This document shows, piece after piece, positions 59,956 to 64,000 of a stretch of DNA of 64,000 nt. The DNA is from Undaria pinnatifida (taxonomy: Eukaryota; Sar; Phaeophyceae; Laminariales; Alariaceae). Under the pieces are notes generated by a model that saw nothing but the letters and a program-made list of their open reading frames with translations, did not search any database and was not told the DNA's origin. The first letter of the stretch is position 1. The number at the start of each line of letters is the position of its first letter. The stretch covers positions 9,128,121 to 9,192,120 of the forward strand of contig JABAKD010000016.1 of the NCBI GenBank assembly GCA_012845835.1, in the 5' to 3' direction. The translations under genes and the position numbers were made by a program.

Positions 59956-60084
59956 GTGCTCGATGTAGATTGGTGGAAATGCCAGTTTAATGTAAACAAC
60001 ACACAATGCCGACTATAAATGAGCACGCGGGCAAAAATAAAAAATGTGCAAGCCAGCCTCGAGCCAGCACACAAGACTCTTTTA

Positions 60085-60600
60085 TTAATAAAGAACAAAA
60101 ATACACTCCAGCCGTGAGATCGTATATGCGAAACTCATCTTTGCAAGCTGTGTGTGATACTCCGATCGCGCGGATTACTGGGTGTGTGTCCTCATTAAGA
60201 ACATAGGTCGGCGACTCCCCTTAGAACTACAGTGTAGCTTGTACCAAGGTCAGCAGGGTGATGTTAATCAATCTGTGCGCGGAAACTATAAAACTCGTTT
60301 TTGAGGGGGACAAAATCTGACGGCCGTGGAAGGAATGCATCAGTTTATCATGTATATCCTCTAAGTCGTATAACCGGTGAGGGGAGGGCGGGGTTGATAA
60401 GGGGGTGGGGGGGGCGGGGGGTTTGAAAAGGAGGAGGGGGGGGGGGGGCAAATCATTCTGTGCGCGGAAAGTATAAAACCCGTTTTTGAGAGGGACAAAA
60501 TCTGACGGTTGTGGAAGGAATGCATCAGTTTTATCATGCATATCCTATAAGTCGGATAACCGGTGAGGGAAGGGCGGAGTTTTTAATGGGGAGGGCGGGT
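60085..60600 (+). repeat. Dispersed repeat Rep-S copy 1, with internal duplication
   Basis: CTGTGTGTGATACTCCGATC, GAACTACAGTGTAGCTTGTA and CTGTGCGCGGAAACTATAAA recur at 63630-64000. Within this copy the CTGTGCGCGG ... ATAACCGGTGAGG block occurs twice (60276-60380 and 60457-60565), separated by a poly-G tract. Confidence 0.85.
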
Positions 60601-60919
60601 TTCCTACAGTTTTAGGTCGCATAAATGTATAGGAGCTTTAGGCGTGGTGCTAGGTCTAGACGGTGATGGGGGTGGCGGGGAAGGAGGGGGCGGGGGGGAG
60701 GTTAATTTGAATTTGAAGACGATATATATATATATAGTAAATGAATTGGAGGTACCACATGGATGGCTAAAAATAAAGGTGAATAGGTGATATCACCTGT
60801 CGGGTAGTGTTTATTATTCCAGTATTCTGGCAGACTTTGATTTTAGGTGGGGCGGCGGAGGAGGGGGTGGGGGGGGGTTGTGTCCGTGCGTGGGTGGGGG
60901 GGGGCGCGGGGGCGGGGGG

Positions 60920-61080
60920 GGCGTACTTATTTGTTGCTTGCCTTACTTAGTCATTTGACCACGCACCCCTTTCGAGACGGAGCACCTTTCCTACCCCTCA
61001 TAGAGACACCTCCAACATTGGGGAGCTCATTACGCTTTTTCCACATATTACATAGAAACGGTTTGCTTATCCTATGGGAG
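60920..61080 (+). repeat. Rep-H copy 3
   Basis: After GGCGGGGGGGGCGTACTTAT: GCACCCCTTTCGAGACGGAG, ATAGAGACACCTCCAACATT and CCACATATTACATAG. Confidence 0.72.
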
Positions 61081-61406
61081 GTGTGGGGGGATGCTTTTTT
61101 GTAGGGCGGCGGGGGAGGGGTGTGTGTGTGGTGGTGGGCGGAGGGGGGGGGGGGACACGGAGGTGGATGTGATGAAGACATTTCACCTGCGTGTTTCGTA
61201 GATGCAGATGCCGAATATTCAAAGATAAACTGTGAGGTGGATGGAGGAAATTGTTCTTGCGTGATGTTGTTTTAACGGTAATGCTATTTATAGTGCTTCT
61301 TGGTTTCCGTATACTTGTATTACGATTACTAGTACGGACGGTACTTACTATGGTATGCTTTATATACCCGTTCTAATATATTTGCACTAAAAAGAACAAG
61401 AAAAGT

Positions 61407-61757
61407 ATGAATGAAGAAATAGGCAATTGGAAAGAAGAAGGAAACATGACGGCACGCCCGAACATAAAGCAAAACATAGCATCAAGCAGCCAGCAAGTAG
61501 CAACACAGCAGGTGACGCCATCCACCCAACATCGGGGGCAGCAACCATACTTGTATTGGGTTTCGAATGCCCTGATTACAGGAGTAGGAGCATTGACGCA
61601 TAGTCTATCACCTGCTCACTCTGTCTCTGACGACAGTAGTAGTGGTGGTGCCAATACCGTCATCGTCGCCCCCGTACCGAATACAAAAACGAAGCCTACT
61701 CTTTCAGCAAGCAAAAACGGAGCAACAATACAGCAGATAGACGACACAAGGGCGTAA
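61407..61757 (+). CDS. Possible 116-residue Gln/Ser/Thr-rich protein
   Basis: It starts MNEEIGNWKEEGNMTARPNI and contains ASSSQQVATQQVTPSTQHRG and a Ser-rich middle. It has an ATG in an A-rich context and a TAA end. There is no recognised domain or splice support; it may be an intergenic chance frame. Confidence 0.25.
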   Translation: MNEEIGNWKEEGNMTARPNIKQNIASSSQQVATQQVTPSTQHRGQQPYLYWVSNALITGVGALTHSLSPAHSVSDDSSSGGANTVIVAPVPNTKTKPTLSASKNGATIQQIDDTRA

Positions 61758-61912
61758 AATAGAAAATAGGCGTCCGGCTCGTGGGGCGGCCCCCCGCAAG
61801 GGTCCCCGGAGGCCCCCTGGAGGACCGCTGTGGCCGTTTTTTTTACCGTGTATGCGTCAATACACTCAAAGTGTGCGTCTAAGATAAAATCAACACAAAA
61901 AAAGCCTACATT

Positions 61913-62012
61913 GTTTTTCGCCTGCGGCGAAACAGACCCAACCTTTTGCTTTCGCTTGCGGCGAAAAAGGACCCGCACATTGTTTTTTCGCCTCCTACGT
62001 GCGGCGAAAAAA
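61913..62012. repeat. Three consecutive hairpins with the same stem
   Basis: TTTTCGCCTGCGGCGAAA (61915-61932), CTTTCGCTTGCGGCGAAAAA (61949-61968) and TTTTTTCGCC-TCCTACGTGC-GGCGAAAAAA (61983-62012). Each folds on the stem TTTCGCC/GGCGAAA; spacing is about 35 bp. Confidence 0.85.
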
Positions 62013-62139
62013 AGGTGCGTCACAGGAAAAACGTGGCGCGGCAATGCCTTCAGCACGTGGTGAAAGAAACGGGATTTACGACAAAAAAAAGGTGCGCCAG
62101 CGCAACATTTCACCACCTATTTTACGCACTGGATGACAC

Positions 62140-62223
62140 TGTTATCAGGCTTAGTTGGGGTGAGCAATGGGTTAACCTTTTGCAAGTGGCCAAACGGACA
62201 AATACCCCACTAATTCCTGAACA
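62140..62223 (+). mobile_element. Solo LTR of TRIM-84
   Basis: Exactly 84 bp, starting TGTTATCAGG and ending CCTGAACA, flanked by ACAC on both sides (62136-62139 and 62224-62227). It confirms the LTR boundaries independently of the two complete copies. Confidence 0.9.
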
Positions 62224-62331
62224 ACACCACCCAGCCGGCATCGGGGCAGCACCCCAACTGGGGTCCGAATGCAACCACTACTACTACTATTCATGGAGGG
62301 TTATGAGCATTGCTGCCTGGTCTGTCCTCTA

Positions 62332-62333
62332 CG

Positions 62334-62381
<48 letters not shown>
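62332..62381. repeat. (CTA)n microsatellite
   Basis: About 16 pure copies of CTA or TAC; a smaller run lies at 62277-62290. Confidence 0.95.
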
Positions 62382-62594
62382 GGTGCCTTCGACGGCGGTG
62401 TCTATATTGCCGTATGGACATCATCGCCTCAACAGCCCCCAAGGGTATGTATACCCAAAAGGAAACTTATAGGGGCAAAAGCAATAGTAGTAGGGGAAAA
62501 GACAATTTAAAGACGAAGAAAGAGAGTAAAAGGGATTTAAAAAGCAGGAAGGGGAAAAGGGGAAAACTGGTTCGGCGAGAACCCGCCTACCGGC

Positions 62595-62993
62595 GGTGGT
62601 AGTAGTAATAGTAGCAGCAGTAGTAGTAGCATCAGCAGTAGTAGTAGTAGTAGCAGTAGTAGTAGTAGCAGTAGTAGCAGTAGTGGTAGCAGTAGCAGCA
62701 ATAGTAGTAGTAGCAGCAGCAGTAGTAGTAGTAGTAGTAGTAGTGGCAGTAGTAGTAGCAGTAGTAGTAGCAGTAGTAGTAGTAGTAGCAGCAGCAGCAG
62801 CAGTAGTAGTAGCAGTAGTAGTAGTAGCAGTAGTAGCAGTAGTGGTAGCAGTAGCAGCAATAGTAGCAGCAGTAGTAGTAGTAGTAGTAGTAGTGGCAGT
62901 AGTAGTAGCAGTAGTAGTAGTAATAGTAGCAGTAGTGGTAGTAGTAGTAGTAGTAGTAGCAGCCGTAGTAGTGGTAGTATTAGTAGTATAATT
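62595..62993. repeat. (AGT/AGC)n trinucleotide satellite, 400 bp
   Basis: AGT, AGC and GGT triplets in irregular order, including a duplicated internal block (CAGTAGTGGTAGCAGTAGCA at about 62678 and 62846). It gives all-valine, all-leucine and all-threonine false frames. Confidence 0.95.
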
Positions 62994-62999
62994 GGCTGA

Positions 63000-63600
63000 C
63001 ACTTTATCCCCGGGAGGGTGTATCAATGGCTCCGATGTTAGGGGCACTTTATCTAGGATTTTCTTTCATTTTTATGTTGCCGTCCGACAATACGATAACC
63101 GGCCTGCTCTGGCGAAGTTCGAGTACGAAACAACGCATCCGTTTGCTGCTGTACTGCTGTAACATGGTGGGTGGGTTGGTTGGTGGGTGTATGGCTTTGT
63201 CGGTGGGTGGGTGTGTCGTGCGGTACTTGCTTGGGTGGTGTTTAGTCGGCGAACTGGAAGCGAAGGTCGTGTTGGTGCTGTTGTTGTGTTGTGTGTTGCT
63301 TCCTTTCCTTGCTGCCGAACGCTGTGGTTGTGCGGTAGGTTTGTTGTGCTGTTCGAGGGTCAAGCTGCGCTGAATTCAGCAAGTTGAATCTATATCCACT
63401 CTATTAGTGAGTATGATGAAATGATAATCACTGAAGTTGCTGAACCGGTGCGGCGGCACTGGGGGGTATCCCCGAGGGGGAACTCCCGCCGCGCGCACCT
63501 CGCCCCCTGATTGGCCGAGGAGGGGCGAGGCGGGGTCCGTCGGCCAATGGGGTTGGGGCTCGGAAAACGCAGGGATGAAAGCCATATGCCTATTGTATTA
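63000..63600. other. No supported gene
   Basis: A plus frame at 63026-63373 is rich in Val, Gly and Leu because of GTTGGT/GGGTGT-type simple sequence. Nothing else is recognised. Confidence 0.35.
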
Positions 63601-63604
63601 TATT

Positions 63605-64000
63605 ATAAAAATAAAAATGCACTCCGCTGTGAGATCGAAGATTTTGTCAAAACCCGTCTTTACAAGCTGTGTGTGATACTCCGATCGCGCGTATTACGGG
63701 GTGTGTGTCCTCATTAAGGATATAAGTCGGCGGCTGCCCTTGGAACTACAGTGTAGTTTGTACCAGGGTCAACAGAGTGATGTTAATCAGTCTGTGCGCG
63801 GAAACTATAAAACCCGTTGTTGAGGGGGACAAAATCTGCTGTGGAAAGAAATGCATCAGTTTATTAGGTGTATCCTGTAAGTCGTATAACCGGTGAGGGG
63901 GGGCGGAGTTATTAAGGGCGTGGGGGCCTGGGTTTGAACAAGGGGGAGCGGGGGGGAGGGGGGGAAGGAACGGGCGGGGCAACTCAATCTGTGCGCGGAA
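63605..64000 (+). repeat. Rep-S copy 2, runs off the right edge
   Basis: CTGTGTGTGATACTCCGATC, GAACTACAGTGTAGTTTGTA, CTGTGCGCGGAAACTATAAA and a second CTGTGCGCGGAA at the window end repeat the structure of copy 1 in the same orientation, about 3.5 kb away. Confidence 0.85.

Noticed and set aside
61616..62116. 166-codon minus-strand ORF
   Set aside because: It crosses the three-hairpin repeat and has no recognisable pattern; the Arg/Lys runs come from the GGCGAAAAA motifs.
62421..63047. Poly-Thr, poly-Leu and poly-Val ORFs up to 208 codons
   Set aside because: They are products of the AGT/AGC trinucleotide satellite.

Overview
This window is eukaryotic nuclear DNA: genes are split by GT-AG introns with long pyrimidine tracts, intergenic space is large, and it is filled with nested retroelements, tRNA-derived SINEs, inverted-repeat elements, poly-G/poly-C tracts and microsatellites. 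Together with the one confidently identified gene (a PP2A B''-gamma/TON2-type subunit swollen by low-complexity inserts), this suggests a photosynthetic stramenopile, most likely a brown alga. That placement is an inference; no rRNA, organelle gene or other marker is present to prove it.

Layout. At 79-219 (minus) lies the first coding exon of a gene that runs off the left edge, possibly an exportin-like helical-repeat protein. 1.1-1.6 kb is a degenerate minisatellite. 1.95-4.36 kb is a near-perfect 2.4 kb palindrome with a SINE inserted into one arm. 6.9-21.0 kb (plus) holds the main gene, PPP2R3C/TON2-like: eleven exons joined by phase-compatible splice sites, predicted 1,080 residues against about 450 in animals. 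Its introns carry a (CCCGA)n tract, several minisatellites, SINEs and partial copies of its own exons.

21-38 kb is a nest of mobile DNA: a 1.8 kb long-inverted-repeat element, MITEs (one inserted in another repeat with two empty-site copies to compare), solo LTRs of two families, and a very small terminal-repeat retrotransposon (TRIM) with 84 bp LTRs sitting inside a solo LTR. A weakly supported two-exon minus-strand gene spans 29.9-32.4 kb.

38-48 kb contains an unrecognised minus-strand gene (40.27-44.76 kb). Its six supported exons are all multiples of three and all in phase 0; it ends in a Lys/Ala/Gln-rich, probably nuclear tail. A separate serine-rich basic minus-strand ORF lies at 46.6-47.7 kb. 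Degenerate duplicates of exons and of flanking sequence surround these genes.

48-64 kb contains two exons of a multi-pass membrane protein resembling the Rolling-stone/FAR-17a-AIG1 type (49.5-50.7 kb, minus), a second complete TRIM and a solo TRIM LTR, an LTR element with a non-coding pyrimidine-rich interior (57.2-59.4 kb), a foldback MITE, three consecutive hairpins and a 400 bp trinucleotide satellite. Beyond the genes named, most open frames here are chance products of repeats.
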